In this document: positions 20,283 to 28,786 of the stretch, piece after piece
How the letters are laid out: the number at the start of each line of letters is the position of its first letter
How positions within the stretch are numbered: the stretch's first letter is position 1
The notes under the pieces: generated by a model
What the model was told of the DNA's origin: nothing
The model's input: the letters and a program-made list of their open reading frames with translations, nothing else
The model's database searches: none
Origin: Vibrio metoecus
Lineage (GTDB): Bacteria; Pseudomonadota; Gammaproteobacteria; Enterobacterales; Vibrionaceae
DNA length: 64,000 nucleotides
Reading direction: 5' to 3'
Assembly: GCF_000696385.1 (NCBI RefSeq)
Contig: NZ_JJMN01000070.1
Location: forward strand, 186,001-250,000
Position numbers and translations under genes: made by a program

Positions 20283-21389
20283 GTGAGTAAACGTCTTCTT
20301 TCTCTTGTCAGTTTGGCGCTGTTATTTGGTTGTGCACAACAATCGACGGATCGCGCGCAGCAATACCCGCAACAAACCTTCCCGCAAATTCTCAACCGTG
20401 TCGATGTGGTTGAATCGAACAAACCCCGCGACTATACCGAATTCAGTAAGCAAAGTGAGTTGGTGGTGCAGGGGGCGGCGTCGTTAGCCAAGCTCTATCA
20501 GCCGCTGTACGAACAGCTCAATGAATGGGTGCTGCAAAGCGGCGATCCTGCAACACTCGCCCAATTCGGTATTCAAACTGCGCAATTGGGCGGTGGCGAT
20601 AAACAAGGCAACGTGCTGTTTACTGGCTATTTTTCACCAGTGATTGAACTGCGTCATCAACCTGACCATCAATTCAAGTACCCAGTGTACAGCCTGCCTA
20701 AGTGCAATAAAAATTGCCCAACCCGTGCGGAAATTTACCAAGGCGCACTGAAAGGTAAAGGGCTGGAATTAGGCTATGCGGCGAATTTGATCGATCCATT
20801 TATTATGGAAGTGCAGGGTAGCGGCTTTGTGCACTTTGGTGATGATGACACGTTGGAATACTTTGCTTACGCGGGCAAAAACAACAAAGCGTACGTCAGC
20901 GTTGGCAAGGTACTGATTGAGCGCGGCTTGGTTGAACGTGAAAAAATGTCGCTCAAAGCGATCAAAGATTGGGTACTCGCTAATGATGAAGCAACCGTGC
21001 GTGAACTGTTAGAACAGAACCCTTCTTTCGTGTTCTTCAAACCACGAGCGGCAGCTCCTGTGACCGGAAGTGCAGGTATTGAATTACTGCCCATGGCATC
21101 CGTCGCGGGGGATCGCTCAATCTTGCCGATGGGTACACCAATTTTGGCAGAAGTGCCACTACTGAATGCTGATGGTACTTGGTCTGGTGCACATCAACTG
21201 CGTTTGTTGATCGTGCTCGATACCGGTGGTGCGGTAAAACAAAACCATCTTGATTTGTATCACGGCATGGGGCCACGAGCGGGGCTAGAGGCGGGGCATT
21301 ATAAGCACTTTGGCCGAGTGTGGAAGCTCGGATTAGAAAATTCACCCACCCAAGCACCGTGGGCATTGCCGCCAGAAAAACAACAATAG
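20283..21389 (+). CDS. mltA: Membrane-bound lytic murein transglycosylase A
   Basis: MltA cleaves the glycan strands of peptidoglycan to 1,6-anhydromuropeptides at the outer membrane. The 368-residue protein starts at GTG 20283 with a lipoprotein signal whose lipobox LFGC puts the lipidated Cys at residue 17. Family motifs include LFTGYFSPVIELR, FIMEVQGSGFVHFGD, VFFKPRAAAPVTGSAG and, near the C-terminus, VLDTGGAVKQNHLDLYHGMG, which holds the catalytic Asp. It stands alone, ending in a strong terminator. Confidence 0.94.
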   Translation: MSKRLLSLVSLALLFGCAQQSTDRAQQYPQQTFPQILNRVDVVESNKPRDYTEFSKQSELVVQGAASLAKLYQPLYEQLNEWVLQSGDPATLAQFGIQTAQLGGGDKQGNVLFTGYFSPVIELRHQPDHQFKYPVYSLPKCNKNCPTRAEIYQGALKGKGLELGYAANLIDPFIMEVQGSGFVHFGDDDTLEYFAYAGKNNKAYVSVGKVLIERGLVEREKMSLKAIKDWVLANDEATVRELLEQNPSFVFFKPRAAAPVTGSAGIELLPMASVAGDRSILPMGTPILAEVPLLNADGTWSGAHQLRLLIVLDTGGAVKQNHLDLYHGMGPRAGLEAGHYKHFGRVWKLGLENSPTQAPWALPPEKQQ

Positions 21390-21431
21390 TTTTGCCTCCA
21401 TTGCGTAGGCAGCAAACTGGACATTTTTGTG

Positions 21432-21464
21432 AAGAGTGCGTATAAATCGCACTCTTTATTTTTC
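21432..21464 (+). terminator. Terminator after mltA
   Basis: A 9-bp stem AAGAGTGCG / CGCACTCTT with a 7-nt loop is followed by TATTTTT. It lies between the mltA stop and the tcdA start. Confidence 0.88.
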
Positions 21465-21485
21465 AGCTAGAGTGGAAATGTGGTT

Positions 21486-22301
21486 ATGCGTGAACTCGAT
21501 ACTCCTGCCTCCGACAGTTACAACCAACGTTTTGGTGGTACGCGCCGTTTGTATGGTTATAGCGAAGTCGACATTTTACGTGCCGCGCACGTATGTGTGA
21601 TTGGAATTGGTGGTGTAGGTTCATGGGCGGTTGAAGCGTTAGCTCGAACGGGCATTGGTGAGCTGACTCTGATCGATATGGATGATGTGTGTGTCACTAA
21701 CATCAACCGTCAAATCCATGCCATGACCGGTACGATTGGCAAAAGCAAAATCGAAGTGATGGCGGAGCGCGTTAAGCTCATCAACCCAGAATGCAAAGTC
21801 AATTTGGTTGATGATTTCATCACGCCGGATAATCAACATCTTTATCTCAGTAAATCGTTTGATTATGTGTTAGATGCAATTGATAGCTTGAAAGCTAAGG
21901 CTTCTCTGCTCGCGTATTGCCGCAGCAATAAAATCAAAGTGATTACGGTAGGCGGCGCGGGTGGACAAACCGATCCAACGCAAATTACCGTGGCGGATTT
22001 GACCAAGACGATTCAAGATCCACTGGCGAAAAAGCTCAAAGACCGTCTGCGTCAGCACCACAACTTCCCAACCAATCCAGCGCGTAAATTTGGTATTGAT
22101 TGTGTGTTCTCGACCGAGCAACTCAAATACCCACAAGCGGATGGTTCAGTATGTGCCACCAAATCCACCGCGGAAGGCCCCAAACGTATGGATTGCGCCA
22201 GCGGATTTGGCGCTGCGACGGTAGTAACGGCGACGTTTGGTTTTGTCGCGGTAGCACGCATCGTCGATAAACTGATTCAAAAGCATAAAGTGAAGGCGTA
22301 A
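21486..22301 (+). CDS. tcdA: tRNA threonylcarbamoyladenosine dehydratase
   Basis: TcdA (CsdL) is an E1-like ATP-dependent dehydratase that cyclises t6A to ct6A at position 37 of ANN-decoding tRNAs. The 271-residue protein has the ThiF/MoeB nucleotide site IGIGGVGSWAVEALARTGIG, then LTLIDMDDVCVTNINRQIHA and FDYVLDAIDSLKAKASLL. A GTG at 21480 is also in frame; ATG 21486 gives the usual start (MRELDTPASDSYNQRFGGT). It is followed 4 bp later by csdE, its known sulfur-relay partner. Confidence 0.93.
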   Translation: MRELDTPASDSYNQRFGGTRRLYGYSEVDILRAAHVCVIGIGGVGSWAVEALARTGIGELTLIDMDDVCVTNINRQIHAMTGTIGKSKIEVMAERVKLINPECKVNLVDDFITPDNQHLYLSKSFDYVLDAIDSLKAKASLLAYCRSNKIKVITVGGAGGQTDPTQITVADLTKTIQDPLAKKLKDRLRQHHNFPTNPARKFGIDCVFSTEQLKYPQADGSVCATKSTAEGPKRMDCASGFGAATVVTATFGFVAVARIVDKLIQKHKVKA

Positions 22302-22305
22302 GGGC

Positions 22306-22740
22306 ATGATGAGTCAATTTCCAGCTCATCCCTTTGGTGATGACATTAATGCACAAACTGTCTTAGAAACCATGCAAACATTGCACGGTTGGGAAGATCG
22401 TTATCGCCAGATTATTCAATGGGGCAAACGGCTGCCTGTGATGCCAGAAGCGCTGAAAAGTGAGCAAGTTCTTGTCTCTGGCTGTGAAAGTGAAGTGTGG
22501 CTAATGGCCGAGCAGCAAGGTGAGCAGTGGTTTTTCTGCGCCGATTCCGATGCACGGATTGTGCGCGGTTTGATTGCGATTGTGTTGGCGGCGTTGAATG
22601 GTAAAACCTCAGCAGAAATTAGCGCGTTTTCGATGGATGACTATTTTGCCCAGCTTGGTTTGCTGGCGCATTTAAGCCCATCACGCGGCAACGGCTTGCA
22701 AGCGATAGTCGCGACAATTCAGGCTAAGGCCAAGAACTAA
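22306..22740 (+). CDS. csdE: Cysteine desulfuration protein CsdE (SufE-like)
   Basis: CsdE accepts persulfide sulfur from CsdA and passes it on, including to the TcdA system. The 144-residue protein has the SufE fold: GWEDRYRQIIQWGKRLPVMP, then VLVSGCESEVW with the acceptor Cys at residue 60, and ADSDARIVRGLIAIVLAALN. It forms a two-gene unit with tcdA and is convergent with csdA, so the three csd genes here are on two opposing transcripts. Confidence 0.93.
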   Translation: MMSQFPAHPFGDDINAQTVLETMQTLHGWEDRYRQIIQWGKRLPVMPEALKSEQVLVSGCESEVWLMAEQQGEQWFFCADSDARIVRGLIAIVLAALNGKTSAEISAFSMDDYFAQLGLLAHLSPSRGNGLQAIVATIQAKAKN

Positions 22741-22757
22741 CCACCTACTTTTCCAAT

Positions 22758-22788
22758 GAAAAGAGCCTCATCGTGATGAGGCTCTTTT
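22758..22788. terminator. Bidirectional terminator between csdE and csdA
   Basis: A near-perfect 14-bp stem (AAAAGAGCCTCATC / GATGAGGCTCTTTT) with a 2-nt loop is symmetrical, so it can serve both convergent genes. Confidence 0.9.
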
Positions 22789-22805
22789 ACTATTGATGCA
22801 CAGGT

Positions 22806-24020
22806 TTACAGCAGATCCACCGCTTTATGAATGGCGGCGATCAAACGCTCTACCTCTTCTGCGCTGTTGTATACCCCAAACGAGATTCGCACCGTCCCTT
22901 TGACGCCAAACGCATCCATCAAAGGATGAGCACAGTGATGCCCGGCACGAACGGCAATTCCTTGCTGGTCGAGCAAAGTGGCGAGATCTTGATGATGCAC
23001 GCCATCCATCACTAAGCTCAGCACACTGGCGTTAGGCTGATAACCGAGCACGCGAATATCATCGATTTGCGAAATAGCTTGGTAAGCTTGCTGTTGCAGT
23101 TGGTGTAAGTGCGATTCCACGGCGGTGCGATCAAGGCTTTGATACCAATGAATTGCGGTGGCGAGAGCAATGGCACCCGCGACATTCGGCGTGCCTGCTT
23201 CAAATTTTCCGGGTAGACCGGTAAAGGTCGTACCGCCAAACGAGACCTTTTCAACCATCTTGCCACCGCCATGCCAAGGTGGCATCGCTTCTAAAAGCGC
23301 CGTTTTGCCATACAGCACACCAATGCCCGCTGGCGCATACAACTTATGGCCGGAGAATACATAGAAATCCGCATCCAGCGTTTGAACATCCACAGCTTCA
23401 TGCACTATGCCTTGAGCACCATCCACCACCACAATCGCCCCTTGCTGATGTGCGGCTTGAATTACTGCTTCAATCGGCTGACGAGTTCCTGTGACATTGG
23501 TGATATGGGCTAGAGCAATGATCTTACAGCGCGGTGACAGCAGTTGCTGAAAGGCTTCAAGGCCGAAGTCACCCATTGCTGTCATCGGAATCTTGACTAC
23601 TTTCGCGCCCGTTTGCTCAGCAACCATTTGCCACGGCACGATATTGGCGTGATGTTCAGTTTCACTGACCAAAATCTCATCGCCAGCTTGTAATGTGTTG
23701 CGGGCATAGCTTTGCGCGATGAGGTTGAGTGCTTCGGTGGCGCCACGCGTCCAGATAATGTTTTTGCTGCTCGGCGCCCCGATAAACTGTGCAACTTGTT
23801 CACGCGCGCCTTCAAATTGGCTAGTGGCTTGCGCCGTCAAACTGTGGCTACCACGATGCACATTGGCATTGTGCTGGCTGTAGTAGTGGCTGATCGCATC
23901 AATCACACATTGTGGTTTTTGCGTAGTGGCAGCACTGTCGAGATAGAGCAGTGGGTTGCCGTTGACGGTTTGTTGCAGCGCCGGAAATTGCGCGCGGATT
24001 GCATCAAGATTGAGCATCAA
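22806..24020 (-). CDS. csdA: Cysteine desulfurase CsdA
   Basis: CsdA is a group II PLP cysteine desulfurase (NifS/SufS-like) that releases sulfur from cysteine as an enzyme persulfide. The 404-residue protein contains LYLDSAATTQKP, ETEHHANIVPWQ, VVDGAQGIVHE, the PLP lysine in FSGHKLYAPAGIGVLYG, and the catalytic Cys in VRAGHHCAHPLM. Two adjacent ATG codons (24020 and 24017) are possible starts. It is the last gene of a panE-yajL-csdA unit and overlaps yajL by 14-17 bp. Confidence 0.94.
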   Translation of the reverse strand: MMLNLDAIRAQFPALQQTVNGNPLLYLDSAATTQKPQCVIDAISHYYSQHNANVHRGSHSLTAQATSQFEGAREQVAQFIGAPSSKNIIWTRGATEALNLIAQSYARNTLQAGDEILVSETEHHANIVPWQMVAEQTGAKVVKIPMTAMGDFGLEAFQQLLSPRCKIIALAHITNVTGTRQPIEAVIQAAHQQGAIVVVDGAQGIVHEAVDVQTLDADFYVFSGHKLYAPAGIGVLYGKTALLEAMPPWHGGGKMVEKVSFGGTTFTGLPGKFEAGTPNVAGAIALATAIHWYQSLDRTAVESHLHQLQQQAYQAISQIDDIRVLGYQPNASVLSLVMDGVHHQDLATLLDQQGIAVRAGHHCAHPLMDAFGVKGTVRISFGVYNSAEEVERLIAAIHKAVDLL

Positions 24021-24609
24021 TAAAGCCTGAAAGTTCGGTCAGTTGTTGAGGATGAAGCGCCATTGGGGCGGCGACTTGTTGAGCCAATTCTGCGCCAGCA
24101 AGCAGTGCTATGATGGCCAGAGCAAATTCCAGCGCCGTGCCAGGTCCTTGGCTGGTCAGTAAATGTTGTGTGGCATAGTAGCAGACGCGCTGACGGCTTA
24201 AGCGTTTACTCGGGATCTGGTCAAAAAAATTGGGGTGGCAGGTCATGCGTGCGCCAACAAATTTCTGCTGTTTGGTGAAAACCAGTGCGGGAGTGGCGCA
24301 AATCGCCGCAACCAACTTGCCTTGTTGTTGGAAGGCATCCAGTAAAGTGAGTAGGTATTCACTACTGGCAAAGGCTTGTGCGCCGCCAACGCCACCAGGC
24401 AGCACCAGTGCATCAAAATCTTGCGCAGAGAGGGTATCTAGTGTTTGCTGCGCTGTCAGCCAGACACCGCGTGAGCCTTGTACTTGTAACTTGTCGCCGA
24501 CCGCTGCCATAGTGACTTGAAAGCCTGCCCGCACCAAGGTATCGACAATAATGACGCTTTCCATCTCCTCGCTGCCGTTGGCAATCGGGACTAAAATTCG
24601 TTTGCTCAT
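24004..24609 (-). CDS. yajL: DJ-1/PfpI family protein YajL-like
   Basis: A 201-residue DJ-1 superfamily protein. YajL-type members act in oxidative and carbonyl stress as chaperone or deglycase; the exact activity is debated. Seen here: MSKRILVPIANGSEEMESV with the conserved Glu near residue 15, LVLPGGVGGAQAF, and AAICATPALVF containing the nucleophilic Cys elbow. ATG 24609 is chosen because it overlaps the panE stop by 4 bp (ATGA) and fits the family N-terminus. Confidence 0.88.
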   Translation of the reverse strand: MSKRILVPIANGSEEMESVIIVDTLVRAGFQVTMAAVGDKLQVQGSRGVWLTAQQTLDTLSAQDFDALVLPGGVGGAQAFASSEYLLTLLDAFQQQGKLVAAICATPALVFTKQQKFVGARMTCHPNFFDQIPSKRLSRQRVCYYATQHLLTSQGPGTALEFALAIIALLAGAELAQQVAAPMALHPQQLTELSGFIDAQS

Positions 24610-25496
24610 GCCTTGCTCCAACTCTGCTCTAACGTTTTGATCTGCTGATATAACTGGTTATTTACCGAGGTGGCAATACCATGCTGTTCTCCCTTACGCA
24701 CCACGTAACCGGTAATAAAGTCTATCTCGGTTGGCCGTTGGTGGAAAACATCTTGATGCATCGAGGAGCGATTAGCCGCAGTCGCTCGGATAACTTGATA
24801 AACCAAATCACGCAGTGCGGTTTCATCACAGTTCACCGCTTCTGCCCGCATAACGGCTGTCACCTCATCTAAAATGGCGGCGATGGTCGGTGCAAACTCA
24901 GGTGCATCTAATGCACCGTTTGAGCATTGATGAATCGCCGTGAGCGGATTAATCGCGCAATTGACGACGAGTTTATGCCACAGAGCCTGCCGGATTTCTG
25001 GATTCCATGTCACTGGAGCCAGTGCGTGCTGTAAAACATCAGCGATAAAATCACACCGTGCACCGAGGGCATTAAACGGCCCAACTTGGGTTTGGCCGAA
25101 ACCCGTGTGGCAAACTTGATGGAGTGTGGTCTTGAGAGCACCGTGAGTTGTAGTGGCGAGCAATACCGGAAAATGAATCAAAGATTCGTTGATGGCTTCG
25201 ATTGCGCCCATACCATTGTGCATAAACAACAGTATAGTATCCCGATTCAAATGGGGCAGGAGAGGCAATACTGCGGCTTCCACTTGCCAGGCTTTGACGG
25301 TGATCAGCAGTAAATCGGCGTTGGTTAGTGTGTCTCTGTTTTGATTGCTGAACAGAACTGGCTCACCATCGTCAAGTTGTAACTCTAACGTTGGTTGAGA
25401 TTGGCGGCTCCAGAGTGCCACTTGGTGGCCAGCACGATGCAGATGCAGTGCCCACAGAGAACCGACCGCACCCGGGCCAAGCACAACAATGTTCAT
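24606..25496 (-). CDS. panE: 2-dehydropantoate 2-reductase
   Basis: PanE reduces ketopantoate to pantoate with NADPH in pantothenate and coenzyme A synthesis. The 296-residue protein opens with the Rossmann motif MNIVVLGPGAVGSLWALHLH. It continues with LLITVKAWQVEAAV, LFMHNGMGAIE and the catalytic-domain stretch ALWHKLVVNCAINPLTAIHQ with its Lys. The longer in-frame ORF to 25580 lacks family homology before this Met. It leads the panE-yajL-csdA unit. Confidence 0.93.
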   Translation of the reverse strand: MNIVVLGPGAVGSLWALHLHRAGHQVALWSRQSQPTLELQLDDGEPVLFSNQNRDTLTNADLLLITVKAWQVEAAVLPLLPHLNRDTILLFMHNGMGAIEAINESLIHFPVLLATTTHGALKTTLHQVCHTGFGQTQVGPFNALGARCDFIADVLQHALAPVTWNPEIRQALWHKLVVNCAINPLTAIHQCSNGALDAPEFAPTIAAILDEVTAVMRAEAVNCDETALRDLVYQVIRATAANRSSMHQDVFHQRPTEIDFITGYVVRKGEQHGIATSVNNQLYQQIKTLEQSWSKA

Positions 25497-25553
25497 CTCT
25501 ATCCCCAATCGAAACTTAATGCGCCAAGGATAGCGAGGGAAGTTTTGAAAGCA

Positions 25554-25584
25554 ATAAAAAATGGCGCGAAGTCGCGCCATTTTT
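25554..25584 (-). terminator. Terminator after ompK
   Basis: A stem ATGGCGCGA / TCGCGCCAT is flanked by an A-run on the left and T-run on the right, so it works in the minus direction for ompK. Confidence 0.85.
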
Positions 25585-25633
25585 GCTGTTCAGACTCTTT
25601 TTCTGTTTAGGAAAGAGCGTGCAGTTTTTACAA

Positions 25634-26443
25634 TTAGAATTTGTAAGTCACTGCTACGTAGTGACCAACGCCAGAAGAATCAGCTACTGGTGCCCATGGT
25701 AGAGCTTCGCCATCTTTGAAGCCGTATACGTTGTTGTACAGTTTCATGCCGTAACCGACCGCAAAGCGATCTGAGTGCCAGTAAATACCGTTGAACATCG
25801 CACCACCATTGCTGGTTTGGTATTTTGCGTCATCTTTCATACCGAATTGGTAATCGATGTAACCTTGGTAAGAGATGAATGAACCATTCTCGAAGAAGTA
25901 GAAAGGTTTGAACCAGTTAGTAGAGATTTGGAAACCGTTCCAATCCTTCTGGTTTGAGTCGTAAGTACCGTATAGGTTCAGGCCAACTTTGCCAAACCAT
26001 GGAACCATTACGTCTGAACCCAGACCAACTTTTTGAGTGTTAACACCAGAGTTACCACCCCATTCCATCAGCGTTGCTACGTACAGTTCTTGTACTGGGC
26101 CGAATGACAGGTCTGTACCAGTCAATGCATCCAGAGACATACGTGGAGCAAACTTCATGAAGATTTTTTCTGCGCCGTTTTTGTCGCTGCCTTTATCTGA
26201 GGTCAAGTTGAACACGTCAACGTAACCGTACAGATCAAAAATGCCAGAGCGACCGCCAAATTCCATCTCTAAGTAATCGTGTGTAGATTCTGGACCGGCA
26301 CCTTTCTCATCGATAGCACCCATCAGGTTAAATTGCATCCACTTGTAATCGTTTTTGTGGATATCGCCATCTGAGTAGTCAGCGGCCAGAACAGGTGCTG
26401 AAGTTGCGGCCAATAGGCTTAAAGCAAGAAGTGATTTACGCAT
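25634..26443 (-). CDS. ompK: OmpK, Tsx-type nucleoside-specific porin
   Basis: OmpK is the Vibrio outer-membrane channel of the Tsx (nucleoside porin) family and the receptor for vibriophage KVP40. The 269-residue protein has a signal peptide (MRKSLLALSLLAATSAPVLA, cut before ADYSDGD). Alternating beta-strands rich in aromatic residues follow, with a C-terminal YVAVTYKF ending in Phe, as in outer-membrane barrels. The upstream region (26444-26770) holds a CRP-like site, in line with CRP control of tsx in E. coli. Confidence 0.94.
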   Translation of the reverse strand: MRKSLLALSLLAATSAPVLAADYSDGDIHKNDYKWMQFNLMGAIDEKGAGPESTHDYLEMEFGGRSGIFDLYGYVDVFNLTSDKGSDKNGAEKIFMKFAPRMSLDALTGTDLSFGPVQELYVATLMEWGGNSGVNTQKVGLGSDVMVPWFGKVGLNLYGTYDSNQKDWNGFQISTNWFKPFYFFENGSFISYQGYIDYQFGMKDDAKYQTSNGGAMFNGIYWHSDRFAVGYGMKLYNNVYGFKDGEALPWAPVADSSGVGHYVAVTYKF

Positions 26444-26569
26444 AAGGGGAACTCTCTTTAAGTGTGTTGTGTATGGCGGCTGCTTAACTGCAGCTCGTTC
26501 AACTGGCGGGCATGATAGCGATAAAAATCGCAATTAAAAGTGATAAAGGATGCAAAATTAGACCTATTG

Positions 26570-26585
26570 AGTGATATTAATCACA
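26570..26585 (-). promoter_or_regulatory. Candidate CRP site upstream of ompK
   Basis: AGTGATATTAATCACA matches TGTGA-N6-TCACA at 9 of 10 informative positions. It lies about 127 bp upstream of the ompK start, within a 327-bp gene-free AT-rich gap. A weaker half-like site lies near 26640 (TGTGATCTTTATCG). The ompK core promoter itself is not clear to me. Confidence 0.5.
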
Positions 26586-26712
26586 CCTTTATCAATTAAT
26601 TTTGAACTTATTTTTTATTTCATAAAATTGCATTTTTATTGTGATCTTTATCGTTTTATTTCTGAATTTATCAAACGTATAGGGGGATCGATAAACCAAC
26701 ATATTTGGTGAG

Positions 26713-26742
26713 TGATCGGCAAATGGACTCTTTTCGTATACC
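26713..26742 (+). promoter_or_regulatory. ECF-type promoter candidate before the LON-domain gene
   Basis: TGATCG, an 18-bp spacer, then TATACC. The same layout, TGATCT-N18-TATAGG, lies before the ECF sigma gene at 27373-27402. TGATC-type -35 elements are known for RpoE/ChrR group sigma factors, so this is a likely target of the adjacent sigma factor. Confidence 0.55.
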
Positions 26743-26770
26743 TAAGTGAATTTATGAAAAGGAGTGAGTA

Positions 26771-27352
26771 ATGGAAGAGATAATGTTGTTTCCACTTAGC
26801 TCCGTCGTACTTCCTGAAGGAAAAATGAAGCTGCGTATTTTTGAGCCCCGCTACCAGCGGATGGTGGCTCAATGCAGTAAAACGGGCAGTGGATTTGGCC
26901 TTTGCTTGTTCGATAGTAAGTCGAATAAAAATGCAAACGAATTGTCTAAGTTTGGGACTTTAGTCAAAATCGTTGATTTTGAAACGTTAAGCGATGGGCT
27001 GCTGGGTATCACCGTGGTTGGCATGCGCCGCTTTGTGATTCGTAAAGTTCGGGTTGAGTATGATGGCTTACGTATCGCAACGGTGCAGTGGTTGCCCGAT
27101 TGGCCGAGTCAGGAGTTGTTAGCGAGGGAGCGTTTTTTAGGTGAACAACTGCAAGAAGTGTATCGACAGTTTCCACAAATCGGAGAACTACACAGCTTGT
27201 GTTTTTTTGATGATGCGAGTTGGGTCTGTCAACGTTGGCTTGAGCTGCTACCTTTAAGTAACGATCAATTTGATGTATTAGTGGGACAAACAGATTGCCA
27301 TGCGGCCTTGGCTTTTTTGCAACGCACCATCGAATCGTATTTGGATACTTGA
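26771..27352 (+). CDS. LON substrate-binding domain protein
   Basis: A 193-residue protein made only of the N-terminal (substrate-binding) domain of Lon: LFPLSSVVLPEGKMKLRIFEP, RYQRMVAQC, FGTLVKIVDFETLSDGLLGI and RRFVIRKV. There is no AAA+ or protease part, so it is not a protease by itself. It is the gene before the ECF sigma/ChrR pair, with its own TGATC-N18-TATA promoter candidate. A role in the same stress response is an inference from that context. Confidence 0.88.
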   Translation: MEEIMLFPLSSVVLPEGKMKLRIFEPRYQRMVAQCSKTGSGFGLCLFDSKSNKNANELSKFGTLVKIVDFETLSDGLLGITVVGMRRFVIRKVRVEYDGLRIATVQWLPDWPSQELLARERFLGEQLQEVYRQFPQIGELHSLCFFDDASWVCQRWLELLPLSNDQFDVLVGQTDCHAALAFLQRTIESYLDT

Positions 27353-27372
27353 ATAAATTTGTTGGTTAGGAT

Positions 27373-27402
27373 TGATCTTGAGTGGTAACCCTGACGTATA
27401 GG
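27373..27402 (+). promoter_or_regulatory. Autoregulatory ECF promoter candidate
   Basis: TGATCT, 18-bp spacer, TATAGG, ending about 42 bp before the sigma-factor start codon. It shares exact spacing with the element before the LON-domain gene, which points to one sigma factor reading both. Confidence 0.55.
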
Positions 27403-27443
27403 CTAGCAAGGGTGTCTGTGTGAGTCATAAAGGATGCGTTTCT

Positions 27444-28028
27444 ATGTTTAATCCATCACCTCATACGTTTGGTCGCCAAGAGTGGCTCGACTGTATGGAA
27501 AAGGTCAAAACCAGAGATAAGCAGGCGTTTGCTCTGGTTTTTAGCTATTACTCGCCCAAACTGAAGCAGTTTGTGATGAAGCATGTCGGGAGTGAGCAGG
27601 TGGCGCTGGAGTTGGTTCAAGAAACCATGGCCACGGTTTGGCAAAAAGCGAGTTTATTTGATGGACAGAAAAGCTCATTAGCGACTTGGATTTATACCAT
27701 AGCGCGTAACCTGAGTTATGACTTGCTACGTCGACAAAAAGGGCGTGATGCCTATGTGCTTGCCGATGATATCTGGCCTGACGAATATTGTCCTCCCGAC
27801 TTAGTTGACTACTACGCCCCGGAACAAGATCTTCTCAAAGAACAAGTTAGGAAGTTTCTTGACCGATTACCCGAATCTCAGCAACAGGTGATCAAAGCGG
27901 TTTATTTAGAGGAAATACCACAACAGGATGTGGCTGAGATGCTCGATATCCCTTTGGGCACGGTGAAGTCACGTCTGCGCCTTGCGGTCGAAAAGTTAAG
28001 ATTATCAATGGATGCGGAGTCTGTATGA
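27444..28028 (+). CDS. ECF sigma factor of the RpoE/ChrR group
   Basis: A 194-residue ECF sigma factor. Region 2 is in residues about 20-90 (ALVFSYYSPKLKQFVMKHVG, SSLATWIYTIARNLSYDLLR). Region 4 is in about 135-190 (LPESQQQVIKAVYLEEIPQQ, LDIPLGTVKSRLRLAVEKL). The next gene, overlapping by 4 bp, is a ChrR-type zinc anti-sigma factor, which places this in the ECF group that answers singlet oxygen and light in other bacteria. ATG 27444 is chosen over GTG 27420 because AAGGA precedes it by 9 nt. Confidence 0.92.
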   Translation: MFNPSPHTFGRQEWLDCMEKVKTRDKQAFALVFSYYSPKLKQFVMKHVGSEQVALELVQETMATVWQKASLFDGQKSSLATWIYTIARNLSYDLLRRQKGRDAYVLADDIWPDEYCPPDLVDYYAPEQDLLKEQVRKFLDRLPESQQQVIKAVYLEEIPQQDVAEMLDIPLGTVKSRLRLAVEKLRLSMDAESV

Positions 28029-28705
28029 GTTATCACCCCGATTATGCTTTGCTCGCCAATTACGTTGAGGGCGATTTAGATTGTGCGCATGGTCTTGCCA
28101 TTACGGCTCATCTAGAGATTTGCCCACATTGCCGCGATATTGTGCATGAAATTGAAGGCGAATTGGGTGAGCGGCTCAATCAGCAATCAGCACTGACCGC
28201 AGCTTTGCCTGCAGAAGCTGATTGGCAACATATGTTTGATTCGATCGTGGCGTTACCTCAACACCCAACTGCACCGATAACGGTAAAAACGTGTCCAACC
28301 TTGGTAAAGGTCAACGGTAAGCAGATCGCTATTCCCAAGGCTCTGGCTCGCCTCGTGAAACAAGAACAAGCGTGGCGGAGTTATGGTGGCAAAGTGTTTA
28401 GTTTACCTTTGCGATCAGAAGAGAATGTACGAATGAATCTGATGTACATCAGCCAAGGTGTTTCGATTCCGCAACATACTCACAAGGGATTTGAGTCAAC
28501 CTTGGTGCTGCATGGTGGATTCAGTGATGAAAACGGTCATTATGAAGTGGGTGACTTTATTCAGCATGACGGGCAAGTTTGCCACTCACCTCGTACGCCG
28601 CAAGGGCAAGACTGCCTCTGTTTAACGGTACTGACTGAGCCGATGGTGTTCACCCAAGGGGTGGCGCGGATCTTTAACCTCTTTGGCAAAGGGCTCTATC
28701 CCTAA
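28025..28705 (+). CDS. chrR: ChrR-type zinc anti-sigma factor with cupin domain
   Basis: A 226-residue ChrR family protein. The N-terminal anti-sigma domain has the zinc ligands His4, His29, Cys33 and Cys36 (the last three in HLEICPHC), the same spacing as Rhodobacter ChrR. The C-terminal cupin domain (about 105-225) has SIPQHTHKGFESTLVLHGGF with the second metal site, and YEVGDFIQHDG. It should hold the upstream sigma factor inactive until singlet oxygen or a related signal. Overlap ATGA with the sigma gene indicates coupled translation. Confidence 0.93.
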   Translation: MSYHPDYALLANYVEGDLDCAHGLAITAHLEICPHCRDIVHEIEGELGERLNQQSALTAALPAEADWQHMFDSIVALPQHPTAPITVKTCPTLVKVNGKQIAIPKALARLVKQEQAWRSYGGKVFSLPLRSEENVRMNLMYISQGVSIPQHTHKGFESTLVLHGGFSDENGHYEVGDFIQHDGQVCHSPRTPQGQDCLCLTVLTEPMVFTQGVARIFNLFGKGLYP

Positions 28706-28728
28706 TTGGGGCGATGTCATGGAAAGTT

Positions 28729-28754
28729 GAAAGGGAGCTGCTTGGCTCCCTTTC
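28729..28754. terminator. Hairpin between chrR and ampG
   Basis: A 10-bp stem GAAAGGGAGC / GCTCCCTTTC with a 6-nt loop separates the convergent genes. There is no long T-run, so it may be a weak terminator or an mRNA-end stabiliser. Confidence 0.55.
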
Positions 28755-28786
28755 ATTGAGTCCATTTAACAAGATAGATAAGCGCT

